Translations under genes and position numbers: made by a program
Shown: piece after piece, positions 13,101 to 21,684 of the stretch
How positions within the stretch are numbered: position 1 is the first letter of the stretch
How the letters are laid out: every line of letters starts with the position of its first letter
Source of the DNA: Ditylenchus dipsaci
Taxonomy: Eukaryota; Nematoda; Chromadorea; Rhabditida; Anguinidae
DNA length: 64,000 nt
Reading direction: 5' to 3'
Assembly: GCA_004194705.1 (NCBI GenBank)
Contig: SADC01000343.1
Location: forward strand, 30,089 to 94,088
Notes under the pieces: model-generated
What the model was told of the DNA's origin: nothing
Seen by the model: only the letters and a program-made list of their open reading frames with translations
Databases searched by the model: none

Positions 13101-16100
13101 TATCAAAGGGTGCAAGCGAGGAGCCACCTTCTACACCATCTTTGGAATGGACAAAAAGTTCCAGTTGCTCAACCAGGGTGGTCCCAAGGATGAATATGAT
13201 GGATTAAAGTGATTATTTCATGAAATTCGACTAATTTTTCACTAATCTTTAGCCGTTTAGTGAGTCGATAAAAAGGTTAATGGCAGGAGATGCCATGCAA
13301 CTCAACAACATGCCCAACTTCTACACTTCAGATGTGGAAACGGCAGTTCAGAGGCTTGGCGAAATCAACGTGCCAACTATCAATAAGGCGGGTATAGATG
13401 AGGTTTGTTAATAACAAGATTGACAACGGACATCCCTGAACTGTACAATGGAATTCGCATTTTCTGGTTTTCTTACCATGTAGAGCATGATCAATTTACT
13501 ATATAGGATTTTGATACTTTTTCCTCACAGGAAAAAGGAATACTCGATAAAGATGTCGAAATAGAAAAAATTGCCATGGGTCCCTCTGTGAATTTTCAAA
13601 AACATATTTTCTACAGTCAAGCTTTAATACAGTGAAACACCAAAGGCCCGATTCTCCACTGGGTCTCACACTTTTTTCCACATGTGGGTGTAAAATAGTG
13701 TCGGACACTACCAAGGATCGAACTTTTGTAGGCGTCACCATATCAAGGGCAGATTGTAAACAATTTTTTTGAAAGTCCACAGGAGGACCAAGGCAGTTCG
13801 ATGTTTCTCGATTTGATTCTCAGATTTGATTTTTTTTTCTGTGGGCAAAAAGTCGAATTTTGGCCAAAAATTTTTTTTCAAAAAATCTATTTTTTGTGTG
13901 GAAAATGTCAGAAAATAACTTTTTTTATCGTTTTAAGCATGTAAAAATTACTTAGGAGTCGTTTAAACTTCATTTCAAAATAAGTGAGAAACCCGCCCCA
14001 ACCCAACAAGTGCCTGGAATTTTTCAAGGCCTTGGCTCTAACCGATACTCGGATATTTTCGACTTTTCCAGTCTAAAACTCGTATTCGAGGAATCGACTC
14101 GACAATCCTAGTCCTAAAACACAATTATTTTCCGTCACCTGAGCCATAAAATAGGGGGGATCAAGTCAAGAACGGATGGGGCTGAATTACATTCTCACCG
14201 TACCGTATACGTTTTTATTCCTTCTGTAACTTATGAAAAGGGAAAATAAATAAGAAACAACTTGGAGGACCAAGAGAGGTATTGTCACAAAAAATTTTGC
14301 ATATAAATAATTAACAGCCTCACACTGAATTCTCCTCGTACTTAACAAGTGGTTGGTTAACAGGAGAAACCACCTGATGCCGCAAAATTTACCGCGAATA
14401 TAGGCTTGAAAATTGATTATTTCAGCTTCGTTCCTGGACCTCACACTTTGACGTAGACCCTCTGCTGCACCAACTCAGAAAAATCACTGCTGAGAAGTCA
14501 ACTGTAGCCATGCCAGAAGTGGATGTAGCTATAGCCTATCTAGAAGCCCTGAAACCTGATGCCCAAGTACTTCTGACCCAAATGAAAGACATTACTACAA
14601 GGCTAGAAAAGCTGGGTCTAGATTTGGAAAGCATGCAGCTGAACGCTACAGATGTAGCCAGTCAATTGCAACACACCAGTTCTTTGCTAGCATCTGGACA
14701 ACTGAGCGACAAAATGTATGGTTCGGCTAACCAGGTGGTGGTCGACCAATTGGTGGCTAACATTGACAAATACGCTCAACATGTCAACCACTCGGTTAGT
14801 TTCGAGGACTTGGAGTAGGTTCAGTGACTTTAAATTGTGAAAAATTGCAGATGATGACAGAAATCAGCTCATGCGTCCCAATCAGCAACATAGCAGAAAA
14901 CACACGAGCCGCCGTCTGTGACTATACACTAGATCCATTTGTGAGTTTTGTTTGTTGGTTCGAAATGCATAATATTGAAAATATATCTGTTAAAAAAGTT
15001 AGTATTTGATTTAGTGAAAATTTGATGACTGTATGACCATTAGTTGTACTCAAAAAATTGTCTGACTTATATGGTCATATCTAGGGTTGGGTAATTCTCC
15101 GGAAAAAGTATTTCACCGGGTAATTACCCGGGTGATTTCGGGTAATTACCCAAGTAATTACCGAGAAATAAGGCCGGAAAAGTATTTTTCCGGGTAATTA
15201 CCCAGGTAATTACCCGGGTAATTACCAATCAACCAACCCTAGTCATATCTCAGCAAAATAAAATATCAGGGAAATATATCTCGCAAGTCTTTATACTTTT
15301 GTATTGGCGTTATATAAGAGACAGAAAATTTTAAAAATCAATTGAAAAACATGAATTGTGCAAAAATTGTAGAAAATATTGTTTCGGATTGTATAATCAT
15401 CATATCATTCCATTGCGAAACCTGATCAATAATTGTTAGTAATTTTGATTAGGTTTATGCTTATTTTCTTCAGTTGCAGAAAAGTTCGACAAACAAATCA
15501 AAGTGGCCTGCGTTTTCTGATGGGTTGAACATATTTGTAAATACCGTTTTTCCTCTAATTTAGGCCTCTCCTAATTTAGCCCTCTTCCCCTCTTATTTAA
15601 CTAGGACTTCAGTGTTAGTGCCATTTTTGATAAACAATTTCGAGATTTTTGGGCATCCAAAAATTTAGCCCGGGAGCTTAATTAGAGGTAATACGGTATA
15701 CACAATAATATCTACCGTATTGACTAAGGTTGGCGTCCCTCGTGCCTCTTCGTGTGAAAATTAATCACGCAGCCCCCGCCACTGAGCCCGTCACTCCCCC
15801 CCCTCCCCCGCTCCCAGCTTGCTAACCCCCGCGAAAAATAATTGGCCACTCCTCCCTCTCCCGCCCGCCCCCCCCCCATTTCGGCTCGTCTAATTAATGA
15901 AATTAAAAAATTTAATTCAAATAAAAAAAATTCAAAAAACATCTTGCGTATTCTAGGTGACCCCACGAATCTGAAAAGTCGGAATTGCCATTGTTAACAA
16001 CAAAACTTTACAGTATTTTTCATCAAAAAATTGTTATGTAAACCATCGAAGATGCAGGTTATTGGTGGTACTTCAATTTTTCGACAGTAAAATATGTTAA

Positions 16101-16598
16101 GTTTTTGGAGTCAAAAAAAATCAGCACCAAAGGAAACTTTTAAGGGTCAAAAGGAAGTATTTAGTGTCAGTAACAAGCATTGCCTATTTATTTGTCTAAA
16201 TAAACAATAAGTTCAACTAAACAATAAATATATGTTTAGAACGGAGTATGGATGGCTATGGCGATAAGTCTTTTACTCATGCTACCCATAATCATGCTTA
16301 GTACTTCTCTGATGCGCCTATATGCCAGAATTCATCCGTTTCCCAAATAGTAAGCTCGCAGCCCTTCTTAAGTTAATGCAAAATTAATTGAAAAATCTGT
16401 TGCAGCATCATAAATGAGCCTTCTAATGAAGCTACTTTTGCCACCGACACTATCTATGGTCCAGGGCTAGGCGACCAGAGAAGACCACCCAAGCCATCCA
16501 GCTCCACGCCATACACTCCAGTTTCCAACTACGCAAACAACTATGGTTACCAGGAATTCTACCCTTCACCATATGGCCATAATAACAGAGGCAATTAA
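4036..16598 (+). CDS. PROM1: Prominin (CD133-like) five-pass membrane glycoprotein, 15 exons
   Basis: Prominins are cholesterol-binding proteins of plasma-membrane protrusions, with five membrane segments and two large extracellular loops. Joined exons (4036-4199, 6285-6771, 7614-7761, 7813-8030, 8944-9085, 9251-9407, 11898-12007, 12054-12093, 12151-12275, 12977-13208, 13261-13402, 14426-14794, 14851-14940, 16240-16349, 16406-16598) keep one frame for 908 residues, close to the roughly 865 of vertebrate prominin-1. Visible features are a signal peptide (residues 1-24), membrane segments near 114-136, 161-184, 440-465, 492-512 and 811-833, the family Cys cluster CCLCCC after the first segment, the GANASSLIC block after the fourth, and the SCVPI...VCDYTLDPF block before the fifth. 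NAS, NAT and NHS sequons lie in outside loops. The first ATG gives a clean signal peptide. Intron 9 uses a GC donor. Long introns are filled with repeats, while seven introns are 46-57 bp or close to it. Family identity is very secure; function is inferred. Confidence 0.94.
4658..4827 (-). CDS. Unidentified exon-like open stretch inside prominin intron 1
   Basis: On the minus strand a good acceptor (GCACTTTAG) precedes 56 codons without a stop, then a GTAAAA donor. The translation has normal, mixed composition (for example AVLETYVRLTWTEVL and YEKKSFGLEKY) and looks protein-like, unlike the low-complexity frames around it. I do not recognise the family and found no partner exons nearby. It could be one exon of a nested gene, a relic of a duplicated gene, or chance. 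Confidence 0.3.
5050..5545. repeat. Foldback with tandem 20-bp terminal units
   Basis: The left arm (about 5079-5146) carries three copies of a unit built on CCCCGTCAAATTATTCTTTT. The right arm (about 5459-5527) carries three inverted copies. The interior also folds: GTAGCCC(T)GGATCTC at 5199 pairs with GAGATCCCGGGCTAC near 5374. Confidence 0.75.
5798..5858 (+). pseudogene. Partial duplicate of prominin exon 2
   Basis: About 60 bp here match the start of prominin exon 2 (6297-6360): both read through an AMRLF.RF.N.FI.LLS peptide. The copy then diverges, with no downstream donor and none of the membrane-segment coding sequence. It lies about 500 bp upstream of the intact exon in the same orientation, so it is a local tandem relic and probably not spliced in. 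Confidence 0.75.
6285..6771 (+). CDS. PROM1: Prominin exon 2: membrane segments 1 and 2
   Basis: Encodes residues 55-217: the end of the N-terminal outside domain, the first membrane segment (YWLAVCAAIVLL...), the intracellular CCLCCC cluster and basic loop, and the second segment (VLAVFVLVNVFAAVVLLI). Phase 2 in, phase 0 out before GTAGTG. Confidence 0.9.
7614..7761 (+). CDS. PROM1: Prominin exon 3
   Basis: Residues 218-266, start of the first large extracellular loop, with an NAT sequon. Acceptor TTTTGCAG, donor GTAATT. The following intron is 51 bp. Confidence 0.88.
7813..8030 (+). CDS. PROM1: Prominin exon 4
   Basis: Residues 267-339, a helical loop-1 segment with cysteines (DKCRL, AVCVRV, SRCST). 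The frame of exon 5 requires the exon to end at ...AAGACA before donor GTGTAG, because the alternative GT two bases later gives a stop. Confidence 0.87.
8430..8690. mobile_element. Inverted-repeat element with poly-C/poly-G ends (GGCGCTAGTAGCGAA type)
   Basis: The left end GGCGCTAGTAGCGAATA plus a C run pairs with a G run plus TATTCGCTACTAGCG on the right. The core shares TTAGTCACAACTTCC-type words, in either orientation, with 17710-17905 and 37255-37440. No coding capacity. Confidence 0.75.
8944..9085 (+). CDS. PROM1: Prominin exon 5
   Basis: Residues 340-386, extracellular loop 1 (ends FVDTRQE). Phase 0 in, phase 1 out before GTTAGT. Confidence 0.87.
9251..9407 (+). CDS. PROM1: Prominin exon 6
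   Basis: Residues 387-438, the last part of extracellular loop 1, leading directly into membrane segment 3. Acceptor AATTTAG, donor GTGGGC, phase 2 out. Confidence 0.88.
9543..10212. mobile_element. 670-bp foldback MITE, pogo/Tigger-like ends, TA duplication
   Basis: Starts CAGTCAAACCTCGATTTAG, ends CTAAATCGAGGTTTGACTG, and is flanked on both sides by TA. Arms of about 170 bp pair (9543-9710 with 10045-10212). A perfect inner hairpin (about 9729-9795) repeats the same terminal motif, and a third inverted pair lies at about 9808-9905 and 9910-10035. The ends and TA duplication resemble pogo/Tigger MITEs by family knowledge. No transposase is present. Lies in prominin intron 6. Confidence 0.8.
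10325..10435. repeat. Tandem array of TTTGCCCC plus A-run units
   Basis: Five or so units of about 20 bp, each TTTGCCCC (or TTACCCC) followed by an A run and AGTA. Similar units occur at 21700-21725, 22185-22280 and 29830-29880, at the ends of foldbacks. Confidence 0.8.
10445..10620. repeat. ACTCTCACTCTC / GAGAGTGAGAGT inverted simple repeat
   Basis: A CT-rich run turns at about 10560-10570 into its complement. The cassette GTCCAATTAGCGGATTTT at its left edge has an inverted counterpart near 11275-11305, so 10445-11310 may be one large inverted element. Confidence 0.7.
10690..11160. mobile_element. Foldback with tRNA-like (A box/B box) end
   Basis: Arms of about 110-120 bp (10770-10885 and 11010-11125) share GTTTACACCCCCCCCC, AATAACTGGTTTTTGGGGG and GCCACTCTGGATGTGGTT. 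On the minus strand the 10700-10768 end reads TGGTGTAGTGC (pol III A-box-like) and, about 36 nt on, GGTTCGAATCC (perfect B box). A diverged B-box copy (GCTGGTTTGAGTATTC) closes the right end. Relatives lie at 26085-26500, 43440-44060 and 53560-53700. The tRNA-like part cannot fold as a full tRNA by eye. Confidence 0.7.
11160..11400. repeat. GAGAGTGA microsatellite and TTGAGAGT/CTCAACTAT repeats
   Basis: Contains three copies of CGCTAATTGGACA among GTGAGAGTGAGAGT runs, then a TAGTTGAGAGT palindromic run. Non-coding. Confidence 0.7.
11404..11590. repeat. CCA-rich degenerate repeat plus half of a foldback arm
   Basis: AAACCACT/AAACCATC units (11410-11505) resemble 33925-34265. The following TTTAGTCTGAACCAACCAA and AAGTGGTCGTCCATTTGGA match one arm of the element at 53725-54085. 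Confidence 0.65.
11898..12007 (+). CDS. PROM1: Prominin exon 7: membrane segment 3
   Basis: Residues 439-475: hydrophobic IISLIITGIFVFIALSFLLG, then YGCCGRR on the cytoplasmic side, as in the family. Followed by a 46-bp intron. Confidence 0.9.
12054..12093 (+). CDS. PROM1: Prominin exon 8, 40-bp micro-exon
   Basis: Encodes DCCVRSTGGKFYS, matching the conserved cytoplasmic 'C.S.TGG' stretch before membrane segment 4. Phase 1 in, phase 2 out. It lies between introns of 46 and 57 bp. Confidence 0.85.
12151..12275 (+). CDS. PROM1: Prominin exon 9: membrane segment 4
   Basis: Residues 489-530: WMGLAFMTFFAVITAVLLFV, then the family block GANASSLIC. The only in-frame junction to exon 10 ends here at CCAG before GCACAA, a GC-AG intron. 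Reading on meets a stop at 12296-12298. Confidence 0.85.
12552..12727. mobile_element. Short TIR element, CAGTGCTGGGCAT ends
   Basis: CAGTGCTGGGCATCTTT at the left pairs with AAAATGCCCAGCATTG at the right. GCCAAGAGCAGGAG units repeat inside. Size and ends suggest a hAT-like MITE, but I see no clear target duplication. Confidence 0.5.
12758..12844. mobile_element. 87-bp MITE, CAGT...ACTG ends with TA duplication
   Basis: Begins CAGTGGACACCCGATTAAACAT, ends ATTAAATCGATAGTCGACTG, and is flanked by TA on both sides. It is a compact relative of the 9543-10212 class, in prominin intron 9. Confidence 0.75.
12977..13208 (+). CDS. PROM1: Prominin exon 10
   Basis: Residues 531-607, first part of extracellular loop 2 (DMLSFLDRIVEVYG; one Cys in KGCKRG). 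Phase 1 in, phase 2 out before GTGATT. Confidence 0.88.
13261..13402 (+). CDS. PROM1: Prominin exon 11
   Basis: Residues 608-655. Two tandem acceptors end at 13252 and 13260; only the second keeps the frame. Donor GTTTGT, phase 0 out. Confidence 0.86.
13403..14425 (+). other. Prominin intron 11
   Basis: About 1.0 kb. 13611-13757 has a degenerate TACAGTCAAG...GGGCAGATTGTA pair with GTGTCGGACACTAC and CCAAGGATCGAACTTTTG, words also seen in the 9543-10212 element, so it is a decayed relative. The remainder is unrecognised. Confidence 0.6.
14426..14794 (+). CDS. PROM1: Prominin exon 12
   Basis: Residues 656-778, the helical core of extracellular loop 2, with sequons NAT and NHS. Acceptor TATTTCAG, donor GTTAGT, phase 0. 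Confidence 0.9.
14851..14940 (+). CDS. PROM1: Prominin exon 13
   Basis: Residues 779-808. SSCVPI and AVCDYTLDPF match the conserved two-Cys end of loop 2 just before membrane segment 5. Confidence 0.92.
15083..15242. mobile_element. 160-bp TIR element with repeated GGGTAATTACCC core
   Basis: Ends (C)TAGGGTTGGGTAATT and its complement are flanked by a TCATATCT direct repeat of 7-8 bp, which suggests hAT-type insertion. The interior is several copies of the palindrome GGGTAATTACCC. Lies in prominin intron 13. Confidence 0.7.
15542..15699. mobile_element. MITE of the TACCGT...CTCTAATT family
   Basis: TACCGTTTTTCCTCTAATTTAGGC at the left (split here as TACCGTTTTTCC + TCTAATTTAGGC) pairs with GCTTAATTAGAGGTAATACGGTA at the right. 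Relatives are at 32386-32990 and 37440-37686. Directly followed by a GC-rich, C-run stretch (15715-15880) that also starts TACCGTATT. Confidence 0.7.
16240..16349 (+). CDS. PROM1: Prominin exon 14: membrane segment 5
   Basis: Residues 809-844: VWMAMAISLLLMLPIIMLST, then a basic end. Phase 0 in, phase 2 out at TA|GTAAGC; 56-bp intron follows. Confidence 0.9.
16406..16598 (+). CDS. PROM1: Prominin exon 15: cytoplasmic tail and stop
   Basis: Residues 845-908: a Pro/Tyr/Asn-rich cytoplasmic tail (YTPVSNYANNYGYQ), stop TAA at 16596. An AATAAA at about 16686 is the likely poly(A) signal. Confidence 0.9.
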
Positions 16599-18127
16599 TG
16601 CGTTTTTCCAAAAAGCATTTGTTGTTGTAATTAATAATTCCTCAAATTTTAAAATGCCATACATATGTTTATATTATGAAGCAGCAATAAAACATATCAT
16701 TATTTCTAGACACAGCATCATCAGGCGTTTTACAGGCACTGCTTCGACTGACTATCTCAAATCCAAATTTTTCAAAGCAGCATACCAGAGCGAGGAGAAA
16801 AGGCGACCAGTAGTTTTTTTCTTTCTGGAAAGAATCTTATATGCGCTCTTACCCAGATTTTTTAAGTGCTCTGCCTAATCAGGGCATACCCGTGACTTCC
16901 AAAAAGTTAAGGGGAGAGCTTTCATTTTTTCACTTGTTTTACGTCAAAATTAATATCGATGACCCTATACCACTTTTATAACAAGGCAGAAAAATTACAA
17001 AATCTGGATGAGAATGCATGTGAAAATTGGTCGAGAAAAAATTGGTGGTAGCCGCCTTAAACTTTTGAAAATCGACATAGCTCGCTGCACAGGCCTAACT
17101 CACTACGTGGTTGATTCCCATATGCGTTAGTTGAAGCTGACCACCCTGATATCTCCATTTTTAAAACAAACTTTTATTTTTTTTCTAGAATCAGTTCCAC
17201 CCGTATGGTTGTAATCAGGTTATGAAAAATATCAGGTTGTCAAGAAATCCTTCTTCAACATTCTTAAAATTTGCAGCCTATCTTTATAAAAATTGGGTCA
17301 GAAAACTTTTTCAATATTCACCAAACAACTTCTTGTGTTTATTGTTATATTATCTAATAAATGGAACCTATTGGAAAGCTTGGCTGACTTTATTATTAAT
17401 GACTTTGCTTACAGGATACTCTGGAGAAGTGGAAGTTTACCCATGTTCAGTGTAAAATTTTTATATAACCCTTTGTTAAAAGCTTTTCTGCTGGCCTGAT
17501 CATCAACCATGAACAATTCCATTGGCTCACCTTGAGACTGACTTACATTCCATTCGGTTGTCGTAGAATTTTAGCAAAGACTTTGAAATGAGCTACACTT
17601 CTTGATAGGACCCAGACTATCGCTAATTAAAAAATATCAAAAAAATACTGTGATTTTGAGATGGAAATTTGCATAGAGAAATTCGCATACATCAATAAAT
17701 AAACAATTCGACCCTAGTAGCGAATAAAACCGCACCGCCCCCCCCCCCAACGATTTTCAACTTTTTTACTTTAGTAAAAAGTACCCAAATTTATGTCCCA
17801 GACCCCGAAAATATGCTTAACTTTTTATTAGTCACAACTTCCGTACGCTGGCCTACCCCCAAGCCTAAGGGCTAAGCCTAAACTTGTTGTTTGCGAGGGT
17901 AAAAAACCCAGGAACTCATGGTGCAGGCAAAAGTATAATTAGTTTTCATCGACCTCGCCGATCAGCAGGGTGCTCCCTGCAGGTCTTCAGCTAAGCCTAG
18001 CACTTCTCCAGTGCTAGGCAGGATTTTCGAATGCTGGGTCTCTGGCCCGGCCTTGTGAAATTAGCGCAAATGCTCTTCGGTGAAAAAGCAAATATGTTCA
18101 ACACAGTTTTGGATGGTAGTGAAAAAA
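16599..18127. other. Prominin 3' flank; repeats
   Basis: Poly(A) signal near 16686. 17710-17905 holds an element with CCTAGTAGCGAATA, a C run and TTAGTCACAACTTCC, the inverted relative of 8430-8690. 17935-18110 carries the 'GATCAGCAGGGTGCTCCC...CTAGCACTTCTCCAGTGCTAGGC' module also at 28400-28540 and 46380-46530, with a small hairpin (CTAGCACTT/CCAGTGCTAGG). No gene recognised. Confidence 0.55.
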
Positions 18128-18228
18128 AATCGGGTCGCAAAAATCGGGTCATAAAAAATCGGGTCGGAAAAAATCGGGTCAGAAAAAATCGGGTTGGAAA
18201 AAATCGGGTCGGAAAAAATCGGGTCACT
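18128..18228. repeat. Tandem array, AATCGGGTCGGAAAA units
   Basis: About seven units of 14-15 bp, each CGGGTC or variant followed by an A run. Same architecture as the TTTGCCCC, TTTGCTGC and GTGCCACG arrays. Confidence 0.85.
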
Positions 18229-18235
18229 ATCAGAG

Positions 18236-18480
18236 TTTCCAAAATGACAATGAGAATTGTCATTTTGTCATGTTGTCAAATGACAAAATGAGAAATTGTC
18301 AAAATGACAATTGTCATATGACAATTTTGAAAAATTATCATATGAGAATTTGTCAACTTGACAATTTTCAAAAATTATCATATGACAATTTCTCATATGA
18401 GAATTCTCAGTTTGACAAAATTCTCATTTTGTCATTTGATAAAATTTTTGTCATTTTGTCATATGATCATTTGTTTCTCA
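18236..18480. repeat. Palindromic AATTGTCATATGACAATT-type array
   Basis: A dense run of TGACAAAATGAGAA, AATTGTCATATGACAA and their complements over 245 bp, able to form many alternative hairpins. It lies immediately 5' of the BED-finger exon. Confidence 0.8.
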
Positions 18481-18548
18481 TTTTTTCTGTCAATGATATT
18501 GGTTTCTTAGTTTCTCGCTTTTACGTCATCTTTCTTTGGTTGTTTTAG

Positions 18549-19041
18549 GTCGAAAGATGTCACAAGCAGATTCTCAAGTTTTGTCAACCACAGGCAGTCC
18601 AGCTACTCCAAGTACAAAGAAGCGAAAGGATTCCATATGGGATAAGTTCAAAACCGTTGAGCGTGATGGAGCTACCTTCTTGGAATGCAGCAAGTGCTCT
18701 CAGGTAATTACTTTTAATTTCTGTACTCTCCTAACTCAATGTTGTTTCAGTTGTACAAGAAAACAGCGACAACTCCAACAACAACTGTGCTAAAATATCA
18801 TTGGAACACAGCAAGGCAAATCACTCTGATGAACGACTGACGGCTCCTTCCATCGAGGATAATGAATACAAGAGAAAGGGAAACAAGTAAGCCTTTGTTT
18901 CTTTATATATCATGGCTTATTTATTTACAATGGTTTAGGGTGCAGAAAGTTGAACAAGCGTTTGCAGATGTATTGTCCATTCCGTCGATTTCCTTGAACA
19001 CATTTCTTCATCCAGCAATGCGTGACAGTGACTCACTATAA
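18549..19041 (+). pseudogene. BED zinc-finger gene fragment (hAT-like N-terminus), frameshifted
   Basis: Three exons with good splice sites (18549-18703, 18751-18886, 18939-19041; ATG at 18557, stop TAA at 19039) encode a short protein. A BED-type finger begins SIWDKFKTVERDGATFLECSKCSQ, with the Cys pair CSKC and a later histidine pair (YH...EH). BED fingers bind DNA and are typical of the N-terminus of hAT transposases and their domesticated relatives. Exon 2 has 136 nt where the flanking phases need 137: the frame changes just after LKYH, then runs ...EHSKANHSDERLTAP... to exon 3. So it is a pseudogene, or the sequence misses one base. No catalytic domain follows within 1 kb. Confidence 0.6.
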
Positions 19042-19219
19042 ATTTTGTACCTGGGGGAGTGGGGAGGGGTTTTAAGACCTTTTTTGGTCAACTGTGAATA
19101 GTGTTTAAACATCTTCTGAGTAATTTTTATGAAAAAATAAAAGAGTTGTTTCCCAACGTTTTTCCTACTAAAAAGTCAGGGTTTCAAAAAAAATTTGGTC
19201 TTTGGTCAATCATAAGTTG

Positions 19220-20045
19220 CCCAATTGCCTCGGTCCTTCATGCTTGATAAACCGAAAAAAGTACCTGGATATCTTTTGAAATACCAAAAAAGATGTGATT
19301 TGAACATAGTTTTGTCAGCTGGGGATTACCGAATAAAGAAAGGTATGCATGCATTTTTTATGCATCCAGAATCACTTTCAAGTGATTTGTGTCTGAGGTA
19401 TGTGGGTGTGCGCATTTCTAACCAACCAAGCCCCCTGCCCCTTTTCTTGGGCGTATCGGTGTTTGAGAGTCAGAGATGCGCGCATTCGATTAGCTTAGAC
19501 ACGATTCCGAACAAGAATCTTGATCGTTAATGCATTAAAGACTCGGCGCTACTTGCATATACCCCCCCCCCCCCTCAAATGAATTTTTTTTAAGTGTTTC
19601 CAAGCACCCTATATCGACCTAAAACTGGCTCAGAAGCTCGAGATATAAGCACTCTAGTGCAAAATGTCGCGCGAAATATTTGGCTAAGAGTGCAAATTGT
19701 CCGGTTACCGTTTTTTCATGCATCCAGAGTCACTTTCGAGTGATTTGCGTCTAAGGTAAGTGTGTGCGCGCATCTCTAACTTTCAAGCCCCTGCGACCTG
19801 AAGGCTTGACTTGATCATAAAATGCATATAAAGTCTATTTTTGCCACGGCCCGAGTAGAAAACATGCTAAAGCAGCCAAAAAAGTGGCTTTTTTTTATTC
19901 CTTCCCCTTCCAATACAGCCCATAATCCCTTTCGAACTGCTTTCTGGTCCTTTTATGGCAAACCATTGCATAAAAATGGTTTTAGACACTCCAAATAAGT
20001 CGATTTGAGGGGGGGGGGTGGTGTAGGCAGCGGTGGGTGTATTAC
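19220..20045. mobile_element. Fragments of the GGCGCTACT/poly-C element family
   Basis: Carries the family core (GCATCCAGAATCACTTTCAAG, split as GCATCCAGAATC/ACTTTCAAGTGATTTGTG, and the GTGTGCGCATTTCT module), an end at 19537 reading CGGCGCTACTTGCATATA plus a C run, and GGCTGTATTGG-type words near 19910-19925 inverted. A second core copy starts near 19712. No coding capacity. Confidence 0.65.
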
Positions 20046-20784
20046 AGTAGCGTCAGTTCTCGGGAACCAACAGTCACAACCAGTATAGAATTTGTTCTTT
20101 GGATTTGTACTGGCGGTAAGAATACTCAGTACTTGTACTCTTCGTACTTCGTACTCGCACCCAATTTTTCGTAGTTCTTACTCGTATTTGTAGTGAGAGT
20201 AAGATACGAGTACGAATTCCGAGCACTGGTCTCAACAAGAAAGCCTACGAAAAAATAAGTAGCTTCACATACGTTTAATGGTTTGCCATTGGCATTTTGT
20301 TTCTCAGCCACTTTTTTGCGATGTTATATCACTACATAGTATTTGGACTGTGACTGTCACACTTTTAACTATATCTTTGATCTTTGCCATTTTCAGTTAT
20401 AATTTGAGGTTTTCATGGTCAAAACTTATGAGTGCAGGAATGATCAGGACCATTAAAGGTTATCTGATCCCCTAATGGTGAAGTTATGACACTGGAAGTA
20501 TGTGAGTACCATTAAAGACTAAAGAAAACCAAAAAACCTTAACCAAAGTAGTAACTCGTTCTCAATAAAGATGCAATTTGTTTAGTTGGGAAATTGATCG
20601 GATATGGTTTTACTAGTATATTTTCCCGGCGGGGAATTGTCGCGGACCGCTATATCTTATGTGAGGGTTGAAAAATAGCAGTGCACTTTATATCAGAAGT
20701 GCACTCTCTAATAGAAGCTCACTTCTCAACAAAGGATAAATTAGAGAAAATACGGTAAGTAAAAAGTGTTCTAATGATCATAAG

Positions 20785-21005
20785 AAGTATATAACTTGTC
20801 ATCCTTTGACGTATATAAGCAATCTTTCTTTAACATGTACAGCAACCCCGGTATCCGAAGTATATAACTTGTCCTTCTTTGACGTATATAAACAATCTTT
20901 TTTTAACATGTACAACAACCCTGGTATCCGACTTGTCATAACCCTGGTATCCGAAGTATATAACTTGTCATCCTTTGACGTAAACAAACAATCTTTTTTT
21001 AACCA
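20785..21005. repeat. Tandem repeat, unit about 77 bp
   Basis: Nearly three copies of a unit containing GAAGTATATAACTTGTC, CTTTGACGTATATAA and CAATCTTTTTTTAAC. The last unit has GTAAACAAA in place of GTATATAAA. No reading frame is conserved across units. Confidence 0.85.
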
Positions 21006-21185
21006 TTCCAAAAATCGAATTCTTATATGATTTAGTCGAGCAAAAATGAATGGGTTTGAGTGCATGTCATTCGGTGTTGCAGGACTTTTACATCAACCCA
21101 ATATATAGCCACAAAAAATAGGATTATTCCCTAAAATGCCTTGGTATTAAATGTACATGCAGAAACCTTTCCGTCAGTTCTCAGG

Positions 21186-21252
21186 TGACTTGGTATATTA
21201 AATGTAATTGTAATTATTTTTCAGATTGGTTGCCGATATCTTATGTCTGTCT
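21186..21252 (+). repeat. Direct duplicate, left copy
   Basis: Nearly identical to 22308-22374. The shared segment includes CAGGTGACTTGGTATATTAA, a TTTTTCAG acceptor-like end and ATTGGTTGCCGATATCTTATG, so an intron-exon border may have been duplicated. Confidence 0.75.
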
Positions 21253-21684
21253 CAGGACCCATCGAAAACTACAGGTCATTTCATTTTAATTGTGGAACAT
21301 AATCTATTGAAGAATAACGATGCAGGTTGCATACCTAGACTGGTCCAGAAGATTATTTTTACCTCCTCGGTCCCTGTCACACGTCTAAACTTAAAACTCT
21401 AGTGGTTTTCTTCGATAAAAATTTATTTATTGTTTATCAGAATGTGAATGTCACTTCAGTGTCATTGCCAAAATTTTGCAACAACCTGATACAAACTTTG
21501 AAGCCTAGCAATAAAAACTTAACGAGCTTTCGTGTCCCACCTTTTGATCCTATGGGCCCGAGATCTCAACAGATTTTATTTAAAGTCGCGTTCTGGATAT
21601 TTAATGAGACCAAACTTTCTTGAGTGACTGAAAAACAAGTTCGCGAGGTACCGAAAACAGAATTTTCAGGTGCTATAAAATAGG

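Noticed and set aside
15724..15966. Gly/Arg-rich minus-strand frame
   Set aside because: Produced by a C-run-rich repeat stretch in a prominin intron; no family resemblance.
20126..20311. Small minus-strand frame near 20.1-20.3 kb
   Set aside because: Made of TACGAGTAC/AGTACGAA simple repeats at its C-terminal part; no conserved sequence.
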